Assembly: GCA_002434305.1 (NCBI GenBank)
Contig: DJJU01000011.1
Location: forward strand, 449,239-513,238
Direction of reading: 5' to 3'
Source: Alicycliphilus sp. UBA6560
Lineage (GTDB): Bacteria > Pseudomonadota > Gammaproteobacteria > Burkholderiales > Burkholderiaceae_C
Length of the DNA: 64,000 nt
A model generated the notes under the pieces. That model was not told the DNA's origin, did no database searches, and worked only from the letters and a program-made list of their open reading frames with translations. The number at the start of each line of letters is the position of its first letter. Within the stretch, counting starts at the first letter, position 1. A program made the translations under genes and the position numbers. Shown here piece by piece: positions 56,132 through 64,000 of the stretch.

Positions 56132-56175
56132 ATAGCTGCCCACGCTTGACTGGCAAGGGCTGTATGCCTTTTTTA
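56121..56175 (+). terminator. Family 1 repeat (reverse orientation) and probable operon terminator
   Basis: GATAGCTGCCCACGCTTG, loop ACTGG, then CAAGGGCTGTATGCC and TTTTTT. The imperfect stem plus T-run make it a reasonable terminator for the PHB/transport cluster. It contains the stop codon of the hydrolase gene. Confidence 0.55.
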
Positions 56176-56263
56176 TCCCAACAACAAGGCCGGCCCGTCG
56201 GCGTCAGGGCCCGGTCAAGCCGGTGGCTTAGACTCACGCGACCGTTTTTTGCCGCCGCTTCCC

Positions 56264-58279
56264 ATGGTTTCTCCCTCCGCCTCCCGCTGGCTGTTCGCCG
56301 CGCTGCTCGTCCTGGCCGTGCTGGGCGTGTATCTGCCCGGCCTGCACAACGGCCTGCTGTTCGATGACCTGCGCCTGGAGGACGGCACGATCTTCCAGGC
56401 CTACGGCAGCCTGCTCGAGCCACGCCAGCGCATGCTGTCGTATGGCAGCTTCGTTTGGGTGCAGGAGGTCTTCGGCGAGGGCTGGTGGAAGCAGCGCCTG
56501 GTCAACGTGCTGCTGCACCTGGGCGTGGTGGCGGCGCTGTATGCGCTGCTGCGCTCGCTGCTGCTGACGGCGCGCTTTCCGGCCAGCTTCGAGGAGCAGG
56601 CGCACTTCGCCGCGTCGCGCACTGCCGCGCTGCGCGTGGGCGTGGCTCTGTTCGCGCTCAACCCGGTGGCGGTGTATGCGGTGGCGTACCTGGTGCAGCG
56701 CTCCATCGTCATGGCCACGCTGTTCGCGCTGCTGGCGTGCTGGATGTTCGTGCGCGGCCTGCAGACGCGTGCCGCTGCATGGTTCGCTGGGGCGCTGCTG
56801 GCCTATGTGCTGGCACTGCTGTCCAAGGAATACGCGGTGATGACCGCCGCGCTGGCCGTGCCGCTGTACGTGTACGTGCGCCGCCCGCCGTACAAGCAGG
56901 TGGCACAGGTGGCGGCGGCGGCGCTGCTGCTCGTCGCCGCAGCCGTGGCCGTGCTATGGCGCGTTTATGGCGGCGTCATCGGCCAGGTGTTTGACGCGCA
57001 ATCGCAGGAGCTGGTGCAGCAGCTCGACGCCCTGCGCCCCGGCGTCGCGCAGCGCATCTATCCCTTGAGCATCCTCAACGAAGCGGCGCTGTTCTTCTTC
57101 TACGGCCTGCTGTGGGTGCTGCCGAACGTGCAGTGGATGTCCATCGACGTGCGCCCGCCCTTCCCGCTGGGCTTTGCCTCTGCCTGGCACCTGCTGGGCG
57201 CCCTGGGCTACCTGGCGCTGCTGCTGGGCGCTGGCTGGCTGGTGCTGCGCCGCAGCAACCTGTGGGGCCTGGCGGCGCTGCTGCTGCTGATGCCACTGCT
57301 GTGGTACTTCACCGAATTTGCCTCCGTGTGGGTGCAGGACCCGTTCGTGCTGTACCGCAGCTACCTGTGGGCCGTGGCCCTGCCGGGGCTGGCTGCCATC
57401 GTGCTGACCGGCTTTCGGCCGCGCAGCATCTACATCTTGGGCGTGGTGGCCGGGCTGGCCTTCGGCGCCTTGGCGCTGGAGCGCGTGCTGTCGCTGCAAA
57501 ACGCCGGCACCGCCTGGGCCGACGCCGCCGAGAAGATCGACCGCAAGGCGCCAGCCAACGCCGTGGGCCGCAGCCGCGCCTATCTGAACCTGGGCGCGCA
57601 CCACCTGGAAAAAGGCCTGTACGCCCAGGCCGAGCGCGACTTTGCCATGGCCGAGGCCCTGGGCGACACGGGCGGCAAGGCCCGCTTCAACATTGGCGTG
57701 ACGCTGCAGCAGCAAAAGAAGCATGCCGAAGCCTTGAGCGCCTTCGCCGCCGCCGAAGCCCAGGGCTTCACCGGGCAGTCGCTGCACTACCACCGCGGTG
57801 AATCGGCCTTTGCCAAGGGCAACTATGCGCTGGCCTTCCAGGCCTTCGACGCCGCCCACCGCGAGGCCAGCGACGCGCTGGACGGCGGCGACAAGCTTCA
57901 GCAGCTCATCCGCCTGCGCCGGGCGGAGACGGCCATCGGCGCCAACCAGTTCGATGCGGCCATCGAGGCCTTCACCGAACTGCTCAAGGAAAGCCCCGGC
58001 AACCCGCGCCTGGAGATGGGCTTGGGCATGGCCTTGGTGGGCAAGGGCGAGACGGAGCGCGCCATCGCCCTGTTCGACCAGCTGCTGGCGCGTGCCCCCA
58101 CGGCCAGCACCTTCTACGGCCGCGCCATGGCCTATCGCACCGCCGGCAACCTGCCCCAGAGCCTGAAAGACCTGGACCGGGCCCTGAAGCTGGACCCACG
58201 CAACCCGCAATACCGCGCGGTGCGCGAGCAAGTGGTCGCTGAAGCCGGCACTAAGGCCGCACGCGGCCCGCAGCGCTGA
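56264..58279 (+). CDS. Polytopic membrane protein with C-terminal TPR repeats (TMTC-like)
   Basis: A 671-residue protein. About ten hydrophobic segments fill residues 8-420, with an early LFDDLRLEDGTIF motif after the first helix, reminiscent of GT-C/TMTC proteins where an acidic pair follows helix 1. The C-terminal 200 residues form about five tetratricopeptide repeats (ARFNIGVTLQQQKKHAEALS, then EMGLGMALVGKGETERAIAL, and YRTAGNLPQSLKDLDRALKL). The start at ATG 56264 is preferred to an upstream TTG. It precedes a glycosyltransferase, so a role in glycan transfer or assembly is plausible but unproven. Confidence 0.75.
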   Translation: MVSPSASRWLFAALLVLAVLGVYLPGLHNGLLFDDLRLEDGTIFQAYGSLLEPRQRMLSYGSFVWVQEVFGEGWWKQRLVNVLLHLGVVAALYALLRSLLLTARFPASFEEQAHFAASRTAALRVGVALFALNPVAVYAVAYLVQRSIVMATLFALLACWMFVRGLQTRAAAWFAGALLAYVLALLSKEYAVMTAALAVPLYVYVRRPPYKQVAQVAAAALLLVAAAVAVLWRVYGGVIGQVFDAQSQELVQQLDALRPGVAQRIYPLSILNEAALFFFYGLLWVLPNVQWMSIDVRPPFPLGFASAWHLLGALGYLALLLGAGWLVLRRSNLWGLAALLLLMPLLWYFTEFASVWVQDPFVLYRSYLWAVALPGLAAIVLTGFRPRSIYILGVVAGLAFGALALERVLSLQNAGTAWADAAEKIDRKAPANAVGRSRAYLNLGAHHLEKGLYAQAERDFAMAEALGDTGGKARFNIGVTLQQQKKHAEALSAFAAAEAQGFTGQSLHYHRGESAFAKGNYALAFQAFDAAHREASDALDGGDKLQQLIRLRRAETAIGANQFDAAIEAFTELLKESPGNPRLEMGLGMALVGKGETERAIALFDQLLARAPTASTFYGRAMAYRTAGNLPQSLKDLDRALKLDPRNPQYRAVREQVVAEAGTKAARGPQR

Positions 58280-58315
58280 GCCGGCAGCCAGCGCTGGTCA
58301 GCGGAGCCCCACTAC

Positions 58316-60166
58316 ATGCGCGTCCTGCACGTCGGCAAGTTCTATCCCCCCTATCGGGGCGGCATGGAGGTGTTTCTGGCCGACCTCATCAGCGAGCAGC
58401 GGCGCCAGGGCATCGACGCCCACGCGCTGGTGCATGGCGAACCCCTGCCCGATGACCCGCCCTGGGTGCAGCGCGTGCCGGTGCAGTTCAACCTGGTCTA
58501 TGCGCCGATGGCGCTGGGCTTCAGGCGCGCACTGAACCAGGCCATCGACCGCGTCAAGCCCCACGTGCTGCACCTGCACATGCCCAACAACTCGGCGCTA
58601 TGGGCGCTGACGCTGCCCGGCGCGCGCAAGGTGCCGTGGGTGGTGCACTGGCATTCGGACGTGGTGGTGTCCAACATCAAATGGTCGGTGGCACTGGCGT
58701 ACATGCTGTACCGGCCGTTCGAGCAGGCGCTGCTGGAGCGCGCGCAGCAGGTGTTCGCCACGTCGCCGCCCTATCTGGAGGCCAGCGCTGCGCTGCGCCG
58801 CTGGCGGGGCAAGTGCGAAGTGGTGCCGCTGGGCATCGACCTGCGCAATGCGCCGCCCAACTCCGACCTGCCCGAATCCATGCAGTGGCGCGCCGGCATG
58901 CAGCTGCGCCTGCTGTCCATCGGCCGGTTGACCTACTACAAAGGGTTTGAAACCCTGATCCGTGCGGTGGCTACCCTGCCCGGGGTGGAACTGCTGATCG
59001 CCGGCGATGGCGAGCTGCACGACGCCCTGCACGTCCTGATCGCCAGCGCCACCCCGCCCGGCGCCCTGCCCGCCACACGCCTGTTGGGCGCCGTGGACGA
59101 GGCGCAGAAGCACGCCCTGCTGGCACAGTGCGACCTGTTCTGCCTGGCATCGCGCGAGCGCACCGAGGCCTTCGGCATCGTGCTGCTGGAGGCCATGCAG
59201 CATGCCAAACCCTGCCTGGTGACCGACCTGCCCGGCTCGGGCATGCCGTGGGTCGTGTCACACGCACGCTGCGGCCTGCACGTGCCGTATGAGGATGTGG
59301 ACGCCTGGCGCAGCACCATCGCCCGCCTGCAGCACGACCCCGGCCTGCGCGCCCGCCTCGGCCAAGCGGGCGCTAAGGCCCTGCACCGGCACTTCGGCAT
59401 CGGGCCCTGCGAACGCGTCACCGCCCGCCACTACCGCGGCCTGGCGCCGGGCTCCACCATCGCGCCGCCCACGCGGGGGTTGATGGTGGTCATCTCCACC
59501 CACAACAATGCCGCCGACATCGCCCACCTGCTGCAGCGGGTGCGCGCGCTCGTCAACGCCCCCGTGCTGGTGGTGGACAACCGCAGCACCGACGCCACCG
59601 ACCACCTGGCCGAGCGCAACGGCGCCCGCGTGCTGCGCCCCCTGCTGGCCATGACGCCCTGGGGCAGCCTGCAAACCGGCATACGGCACGCGCTGGCACA
59701 GGGCTACGAATCCGTGGTCACCATCGACGCCCAGGGCCGCTACGAAGTGGAGGAACTGCCCACGCTGCTGGCCGCGCGCGGCCAGGCCGACATGGCCGTG
59801 GCTTACTTCGCCGCGCGCGACAGCCTGCCGCGCCGCGCCGCGTGGCAATGGTTCCGCTGGATCACGGGCCTGGGCCTGCGCGACTTCGTCTCGGGCTTTC
59901 GGCTGTACAACCGCGCGGCGATGGAAGTGGCCGCATCCGCCGAAGCCACCCTGCTGGACTACCAGGACATCGGCACCCTGCTGCTGATGCGCCGCCAGGG
60001 GCTGCGCATCACGGAAGTGGCACTGGCCATGCACACGCCCAAGGTGGACCGGTCCAGGATTTTTCGCTCATGGGCCAATGCCGTGCGGTATGTGGCCGTG
60101 TCTTCGCTGCTCAGCATCGCGCATGGGCGGCGTGGGCATACAGCACCGAACAACGCAAGGAATTGA
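58316..60166 (+). CDS. GT4-GT2 fusion glycosyltransferase
   Basis: A 616-residue two-domain enzyme. Residues 1-370 are a GT-B fold GT4: MRVLHVGKFYPPYRGGMEV, VHWHSDVVVSN, LSIGRLTYYKGFETLIRAV and the EX7E motif in ERTEAFGIVLLEAMQHAKPC. Residues 385-600 are a GT-A fold GT2: MVVISTHNNAADI, LVVDNRSTDAT, VVTIDAQGRYEVEELP (a DxQ where DxD is usual) and GLGLRDFVSGFRLYNRAAM. The two normally occur as separate proteins, so this could add two sugars in sequence, or the GT2 domain could be regulatory. Start MRVLHVG is unambiguous. Confidence 0.85.
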   Translation: MRVLHVGKFYPPYRGGMEVFLADLISEQRRQGIDAHALVHGEPLPDDPPWVQRVPVQFNLVYAPMALGFRRALNQAIDRVKPHVLHLHMPNNSALWALTLPGARKVPWVVHWHSDVVVSNIKWSVALAYMLYRPFEQALLERAQQVFATSPPYLEASAALRRWRGKCEVVPLGIDLRNAPPNSDLPESMQWRAGMQLRLLSIGRLTYYKGFETLIRAVATLPGVELLIAGDGELHDALHVLIASATPPGALPATRLLGAVDEAQKHALLAQCDLFCLASRERTEAFGIVLLEAMQHAKPCLVTDLPGSGMPWVVSHARCGLHVPYEDVDAWRSTIARLQHDPGLRARLGQAGAKALHRHFGIGPCERVTARHYRGLAPGSTIAPPTRGLMVVISTHNNAADIAHLLQRVRALVNAPVLVVDNRSTDATDHLAERNGARVLRPLLAMTPWGSLQTGIRHALAQGYESVVTIDAQGRYEVEELPTLLAARGQADMAVAYFAARDSLPRRAAWQWFRWITGLGLRDFVSGFRLYNRAAMEVAASAEATLLDYQDIGTLLLMRRQGLRITEVALAMHTPKVDRSRIFRSWANAVRYVAVSSLLSIAHGRRGHTAPNNARN

Positions 60167-60179
60167 TAGCCTGAATCTC

Positions 60180-60626
60180 TCAGGATCTTGGCTCCGCATC
60201 GACAACGTTTGTGGAATCGTGATTTTTGCGCCCTTTTTCTTTGATTCCAGAATTAAGGACAAAACGATTCATCAAGTAGGTAAGTGGCAATGACGCGACA
60301 ACGACAAATATAGGGGCAAAAGTCACGTTAATGCCTAACACCTCAACAAGCACTCCAAGAAGTAGAGCAGATATCAAATACTGCACCACATAGACAATAG
60401 GATAAGACAGAAGCCCCCGCCAAGACAGTGGGACCCGGAAAACCCAGCGCGCATTAACCCAATACGCAAAAACTATACCCATTGTATAGGCAATTAGATA
60501 TGCCCACTGGTAGGGCATAGTAGTTTTCAGCAGTAGATATATCACATAGCTAAAGGCTGTGTTGGCTCCACCGCCAACAATAAATCGCAACCCACGCGCG
60601 AGGTTTGCCTTTTTGGCCGATTTCAT
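60180..60626 (-). CDS. GtrA-family membrane protein
   Basis: A 148-residue protein with four membrane helices, characteristic of GtrA, which is thought to flip undecaprenyl-linked sugars. GRFIVGGGANTAFSYV-like and NARWVFRVPLS regions fit the family. The start overlaps the WxcM-like stop as ATGA, so it is the last gene of a minus-strand operon. The region is AT-richer than the flanking core genome. It converges on the GT4-GT2 gene. Confidence 0.88.
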   Translation of the reverse strand: MKSAKKANLARGLRFIVGGGANTAFSYVIYLLLKTTMPYQWAYLIAYTMGIVFAYWVNARWVFRVPLSWRGLLSYPIVYVVQYLISALLLGVLVEVLGINVTFAPIFVVVASLPLTYLMNRFVLNSGIKEKGRKNHDSTNVVDAEPRS

Positions 60627-61501
60627 GACACGCCAGCTTGCCCATTCACAATGTCAATGAACTCTGCATAGTTTCGAATGTAATCAGCGGAATCGTATAC
60701 ATGCGAAGCAAAGACCAGCAAAACCGCATCATTGGAATACTTATATTGAATCCCCCAGGTCATGGGAGGCAAATGAATGCCCATATCTGGAGACTCAAGC
60801 AGAACCTCGCAGCGAGATTTTCCATCGTCCACCACCACCGCACAGCTTCCCTTAACGCAAATCAAAAACTGATGGCACTGATGATGTGCGTGCTCTCCAC
60901 GCGTTTTTTCACTGGGGACGTTGAACACTAGAAAATAGCGCTTGGGGTCAAAAGGAATGTCCTTGGGAAATTCCCCAACAGACAAATCGCCTCGCGGGTC
61001 ACAAACCTTCTTTAGTCGATGTAGGGTCACACCACCAACCCCCAATGGGTGAGCATCGATCGAAGCTGGAAAATTAGCCTGAAGATGCCAAGGACTTAAT
61101 TTACCACCTTCAAGGTTTTCCACATACCCTGTCACCCTTGCCGGAACCCCTGAAACAATTGCATATGGGGGAACGCCCTGCTCCACAACTGAGCCCGGCT
61201 TAACAATAGACCCCTCACCAATCACTACCCCTTGACAAATAATCACCCCTGCACCTACCTGCGCTCCCGCGCCAAGCGAAATGCCTTGACTATTTACCCT
61301 AGATGGCTCCTCCAAGATAACACCCGAGCCAAGACTACTGCCAGCACCCAGCCTGACATTCGACCAAATTTGTGTAAATCCATGTATAGCACAATGCTCT
61401 GAAATGCAGGCCCCCTCATACACAGATACAAAATCCCCAATTTTTGCGGAAGCAGGAATAAATACATTCCCATGAAGCAGCGCAGAACTTGAAACAGGCA
61501 T
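60623..61501 (-). CDS. WxcM-like bifunctional protein: hexapeptide acyltransferase plus dTDP-sugar 3,4-ketoisomerase
   Basis: A 292-residue fusion. Residues 1-130 are a left-handed beta-helix acyltransferase with hexapeptide repeats (VILEEPSRVNSQGISLGAG, VIICQGVVIGEGSIVKPGSV). Residues 155-285 are an FdtA/WxcM-like cupin (DPRGDLSVGEFPKDIPFDPK, then EHAHHQCHQFLICVKGS and IHLPPMTWG). Such pairs make dTDP-3-acetamido-3,6-dideoxyhexoses (Fuc3NAc or Qui3NAc) together with an aminotransferase, and one of that type lies upstream at 63351. Start and stop abut neighbours, with no gap after the GNAT gene. Confidence 0.85.
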   Translation of the reverse strand: MPVSSSALLHGNVFIPASAKIGDFVSVYEGACISEHCAIHGFTQIWSNVRLGAGSSLGSGVILEEPSRVNSQGISLGAGAQVGAGVIICQGVVIGEGSIVKPGSVVEQGVPPYAIVSGVPARVTGYVENLEGGKLSPWHLQANFPASIDAHPLGVGGVTLHRLKKVCDPRGDLSVGEFPKDIPFDPKRYFLVFNVPSEKTRGEHAHHQCHQFLICVKGSCAVVVDDGKSRCEVLLESPDMGIHLPPMTWGIQYKYSNDAVLLVFASHVYDSADYIRNYAEFIDIVNGQAGVS

Positions 61502-62416
61502 TTATCTATTTCTCACATAAGTTGAAAATATATGCGAGCATCTGCCAACCTGGTATCCATGCCGATGCCACACTTTCAAAACCGTCCTATTTGTTGCCTG
61601 AGTCGTCATAAAAACTGTATCAAGCCCCTTTTCTTTAAATTTATAGCTCAATTCAGCAATAAGCCTGACATACCAACCACTCCTTTCACTGCTTACCGCA
61701 GATAAAACCATTTTCCCAATTTTTCTTTTAGAAAGAGAGGGAGGCGATTTCAAGTAATTACCTGTCAGGAAAGCATTTGCCGGACCATCCCTCGGGACAA
61801 TTACCTCATCAGCGAACCCTCTAACAGAGTTCTCAATAAAAATTGCAAGAAAATCATCGGCCTCCTTTTTTAAAAAAAAATCATCCGCATGAAATCTATC
61901 ATAATGATTCACCGCCTCTACGGCCACCCTTCTCAGATCCTCGATATCGTCTATCGTAGCACTGCGAATCGGAATTCGCCTAGGGTAGGAAAAACTCTGC
62001 AAGTCATCTCGGTAGCATGTGATTCTTGTTTCAACCAGTCGCCATCCTGATAACGTAATACCCGCAATAATTCTTATATCTTCACAGGGTATTTCCGAAA
62101 AAATATAATACTCTGAACAAGATGCACTTATATAATTTTTAAAACTCAAAAAAGCCTGCCGAAGGTCATAGGCATCAGCATTTTCAGAAAAATCCACAAA
62201 CTCTATTCTAAAAAACGGCACACCAAAAAACTGCGTATCCCAGTCAAGTTTTCGGAAATAAATTAAAACACCAGAATTTCCCTCAAAAACCTCCACCCCG
62301 CTACAAATAGCCTGGCTGAGCTCTGACAGCCACGCCACGCCAATATCGTCAGCACCTTTCAAAAATCCAAAGGGAGAATAGAAAAAAGCCCTTTCTGAAG
62401 AAATAGTATTTATCAT
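61502..62416 (-). CDS. GNAT-family acyltransferase, WecD-like
   Basis: A 304-residue protein of low GC content. The N-terminal half has a WecD/RffC-like stretch, YFRKLDWDTQFFGVPFFRIE, and the C-terminal half a GNAT fold: IRSATIDDIEDLRRVAVEAV, then KMVLSAVSSERSGWYVRLIA and VFMTTQATNRTVLKVWHRHGY. The substrate is probably an amino sugar nucleotide, but the WxcM-like acyltransferase is an alternative for the same job, so their division of labour is unclear. It overlaps the GT2 gene as ATGA. Confidence 0.72.
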   Translation of the reverse strand: MINTISSERAFFYSPFGFLKGADDIGVAWLSELSQAICSGVEVFEGNSGVLIYFRKLDWDTQFFGVPFFRIEFVDFSENADAYDLRQAFLSFKNYISASCSEYYIFSEIPCEDIRIIAGITLSGWRLVETRITCYRDDLQSFSYPRRIPIRSATIDDIEDLRRVAVEAVNHYDRFHADDFFLKKEADDFLAIFIENSVRGFADEVIVPRDGPANAFLTGNYLKSPPSLSKRKIGKMVLSAVSSERSGWYVRLIAELSYKFKEKGLDTVFMTTQATNRTVLKVWHRHGYQVGRCSHIFSTYVRNR

Positions 62417-63354
62417 TGTGAATCCTTATTATTTCTTATAACCGATGCAAGCACTGCCAGCGGTCTTATTTTACTATTTTCATAACCCCGCCATGAATAT
62501 GTACCAACCAGACCAAGACCAAGCAAATTAAGCATTCCGAAAAAGAGGACAGTTAACATCGTCGCGGCATAGCCTGGCACGGTAATTCGCCCCGACAAAT
62601 TCCCAATCAAGACCAGCACACCCAATAAAGCAGATAGCACGCACCCCGCCACTCCAATCCGGATCAACAAACGGATGGGCAAGTCCGTGAACGCAAAAAC
62701 GCTGTCCATCATGTAATCGACTTTCTTCCTGAAAGTCCAACTCGACTTACCTTCCTGGCGTTCGAGCCGTTCATAGCTGACCAACTTGCGACGAAATCCA
62801 AGCCAGAAAATCAGTGCAATCAGTGATGACCGAGATTCTTCCAACTTGAGCAACTGATCACGGAAAATTCGGTTGCATCCAAATACATCCACCCCCCCTT
62901 CAGGCATTTCAGGAACCACGAGCCGACGATAAAGGCCCCAAAAAAGCGCTGATGCCAGCCTTGATGTGTAGGGATCATGACGCCCTGTGCGAGTACCGAT
63001 GGCCACGTCGCATTCATCCAATTCAAGCGCCTGGAAGAAAGCAATCAGCAACTCAGGCGGCTCCTGAAGATCGGCAGCCATGACCCCGAAGTACTCGCCC
63101 CGCGCGGCGGCCAGGCCCGTTCGGATCGCTGGAAAGGAGCCGAAATTGCGCGAATGGGCAAGTAGCTGCGCTGGAAACTCCAGCCCATCCAGCGCAGCTC
63201 GCAGCAATGCAAAGGATTGATCGGGACTGCCATCGACGACAAACACTGCCTCCATGCGGCCATCCAACTGGCGGCCCATGCTTGACAATGCCACCAGCAG
63301 GCGCGGAATAGAAGCCTCGTTCCTGTAAACGGGAATGACGACCGAGAATTTCAT
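62413..63354 (-). CDS. GT2 glycosyltransferase, DPM1/ArnC-like with two C-terminal membrane helices
   Basis: A 313-residue enzyme that probably moves a sugar onto an undecaprenyl carrier. The GT-A fold shows MKFSVVIPVYRNEASIPRL, VFVVDGSPDQSFALL and the DXQ motif in VMAADLQEPPELL. Two C-terminal hydrophobic helices (AGCVLSALLGVLVLIGNL and ATMLTVLFFGMLNLLGLG) anchor it. I choose ATG 63354, which overlaps the aminotransferase stop as ATGA; an in-frame GTG at 63363 is possible. GtrA in the same operon is a common partner of such enzymes. Confidence 0.87.
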   Translation of the reverse strand: MKFSVVIPVYRNEASIPRLLVALSSMGRQLDGRMEAVFVVDGSPDQSFALLRAALDGLEFPAQLLAHSRNFGSFPAIRTGLAAARGEYFGVMAADLQEPPELLIAFFQALELDECDVAIGTRTGRHDPYTSRLASALFWGLYRRLVVPEMPEGGVDVFGCNRIFRDQLLKLEESRSSLIALIFWLGFRRKLVSYERLERQEGKSSWTFRKKVDYMMDSVFAFTDLPIRLLIRIGVAGCVLSALLGVLVLIGNLSGRITVPGYAATMLTVLFFGMLNLLGLGLVGTYSWRGYENSKIRPLAVLASVIRNNKDSQ

Positions 63355-64000
63355 GGCTGCCACTCATTGACCGCTGCGATTACTTGCCCGACCTGTGCAT
63401 CCGTCATTTCTGGATAGCAAGGCAAGGTCAGGACTTCGCGGCTGAGGCACTCTGTGTTTTCCAAACAGACAGTTTCGAAACGAGTGCCAAACACGGGCTG
63501 ACGATAGTCCGGAATGGGGTAATGGATTTCGGCTGCAATGTCCATCTCGCGCAGGTGCGCGCGCAAAGCGTCGCGCCGAGCACTGCGCACCACATACAGG
63601 TGCGCCACGTACTCTGGTCCGCCCTGTGCAGGGAGTTGCACACTCCGATGAGTGATCTCAGCCGAATACTGCGCCGCGATGGCACGCCTGCGGTCATTCG
63701 TGCTATCAAGATCAGGCAAGAACACGGACAGAATCGCCGCCTGCATTTCGTCAAGGCGACTGTTGCGCGCACCACTGACCTCCACCTGGTATTTGGCAGT
63801 CCATCCGTACTGTCGCAAGCGCGCGACCTTCTCGGCAACGGCCTTCCTGCCTGTGACCACTGCGCCGCCGTCACCCAAGGCGCCCAAGTTCTTGGTGGGA
63901 TAAAAACTGAATGAAGCAGCATCGCCGAACGACCCAACGCGCCGCCCATTAACACTGGCGCCGTGTGCCTGCGCGCAGTCCTCCAGTAAAGGGACACCCC
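63351..64000 (-). CDS. DegT/DnrJ/EryC1-type sugar aminotransferase (5' end outside window)
   Basis: At least 216 C-terminal residues of a PLP-dependent sugar aminotransferase. The visible sequence begins GVPLLEDCAQAHGAS and includes the PLP lysine in SFYPTKNLGALGDGGAV. Later regions are QYGWTAKYQVEVSGARNSRL, DEMQAAILSVFLPDLD and the C-terminal HYPIPDYRQPVF. Next to a WxcM-like ketoisomerase it is probably an FdtB/QdtB-type 3-aminotransferase. The start lies beyond position 64000. It is less AT-rich than the genes after it. Confidence 0.9.
   Translation of the reverse strand, partial: GVPLLEDCAQAHGASVNGRRVGSFGDAASFSFYPTKNLGALGDGGAVVTGRKAVAEKVARLRQYGWTAKYQVEVSGARNSRLDEMQAAILSVFLPDLDSTNDRRRAIAAQYSAEITHRSVQLPAQGGPEYVAHLYVVRSARRDALRAHLREMDIAAEIHYPIPDYRQPVFGTRFETVCLENTECLSREVLTLPCYPEMTDAQVGQVIAAVNEWQP

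Overview
This window is a high-GC proteobacterial chromosome segment whose gene order (gltBD, dgt-aroB, pilMNOPQ, mrcA, cyaY-lptM-lysA, msrPQ, resBC, cytochrome c4, engB, metK) points to Burkholderiales, most likely Comamonadaceae (an Acidovorax / Alicycliphilus / Melaminivora-like organism). The assignment rests on synteny, protein motifs and a dispersed intergenic repeat of a type I associate with that family; I had no database search.

Layout. 1-2.7 kb: an amino-acid ABC transporter (permease cut by the window edge, plus its binding lipoprotein) and a Bug/TctC solute-binding protein. 2.8-9.1 kb: glutamate synthase gltB-gltD. 9.16-10.04 kb: a REP-associated tyrosine transposase unit bounded by matching palindromes, sitting just upstream of the gltB promoter. 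10.1-14.1 kb: a methyltransferase, a DUF1415 protein, dgt and aroB. 14.2-20.8 kb: an Ig-domain lipoprotein and the type IV pilus operon pilMNOPQ. 21.0-26.2 kb: mrcA, cyaY, lptM, lysA and a di-iron beta-lactamase-fold protein. 26.3-34.2 kb: the msrPQ methionine-sulfoxide repair pair, System II cytochrome c maturation (resB-ccsB), cytochrome c4, engB and an alpha/beta hydrolase. 34.2-37.7 kb: two LpxL-type acyltransferases, metK and a DUF1328 membrane protein.

37.7-43.5 kb is an NAD salvage locus: an NrtR-type Nudix regulator diverges from nicotinamidase, nicotinate phosphoribosyltransferase, NAD synthetase and a NadM-Nudix fusion, with a GTTAGTT/AACTAAC palindrome between the divergent genes. 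The NAD synthetase appears to have lost the catalytic Cys and Lys of its glutaminase domain.

43.5-56.1 kb is the most interesting region. A PAS-type sigma-54 activator is followed by paired inverted repeats, a consensus-like IHF site and a -24/-12 promoter. Downstream lie a branched-chain-type ABC importer (two binding proteins, two ATPases, two permeases) interleaved with an extracellular polyhydroxybutyrate depolymerase, a 3-hydroxybutyrate-oligomer hydrolase and an alpha/beta hydrolase. I read this as one regulated pathway that depolymerises external PHB, trims the oligomers and imports the products. The importer's substrate is an inference.

56.2-64.0 kb begins a surface polysaccharide locus: a TPR membrane protein, a GT4-GT2 fusion glycosyltransferase and then, on the minus strand, GtrA, a WxcM-like acyltransferase/ketoisomerase fusion, a GNAT enzyme, a GT2 and an aminotransferase cut by the window edge. 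Part of this block is markedly AT-richer, as expected for horizontally exchanged glycan genes.

A roughly 50-bp palindromic intergenic repeat occurs about ten times and often supplies the stop codon of the adjacent gene. A second repeat family has two copies. No tRNA, rRNA or CRISPR array was seen, and no gene-free stretch exceeds about 300 bp.
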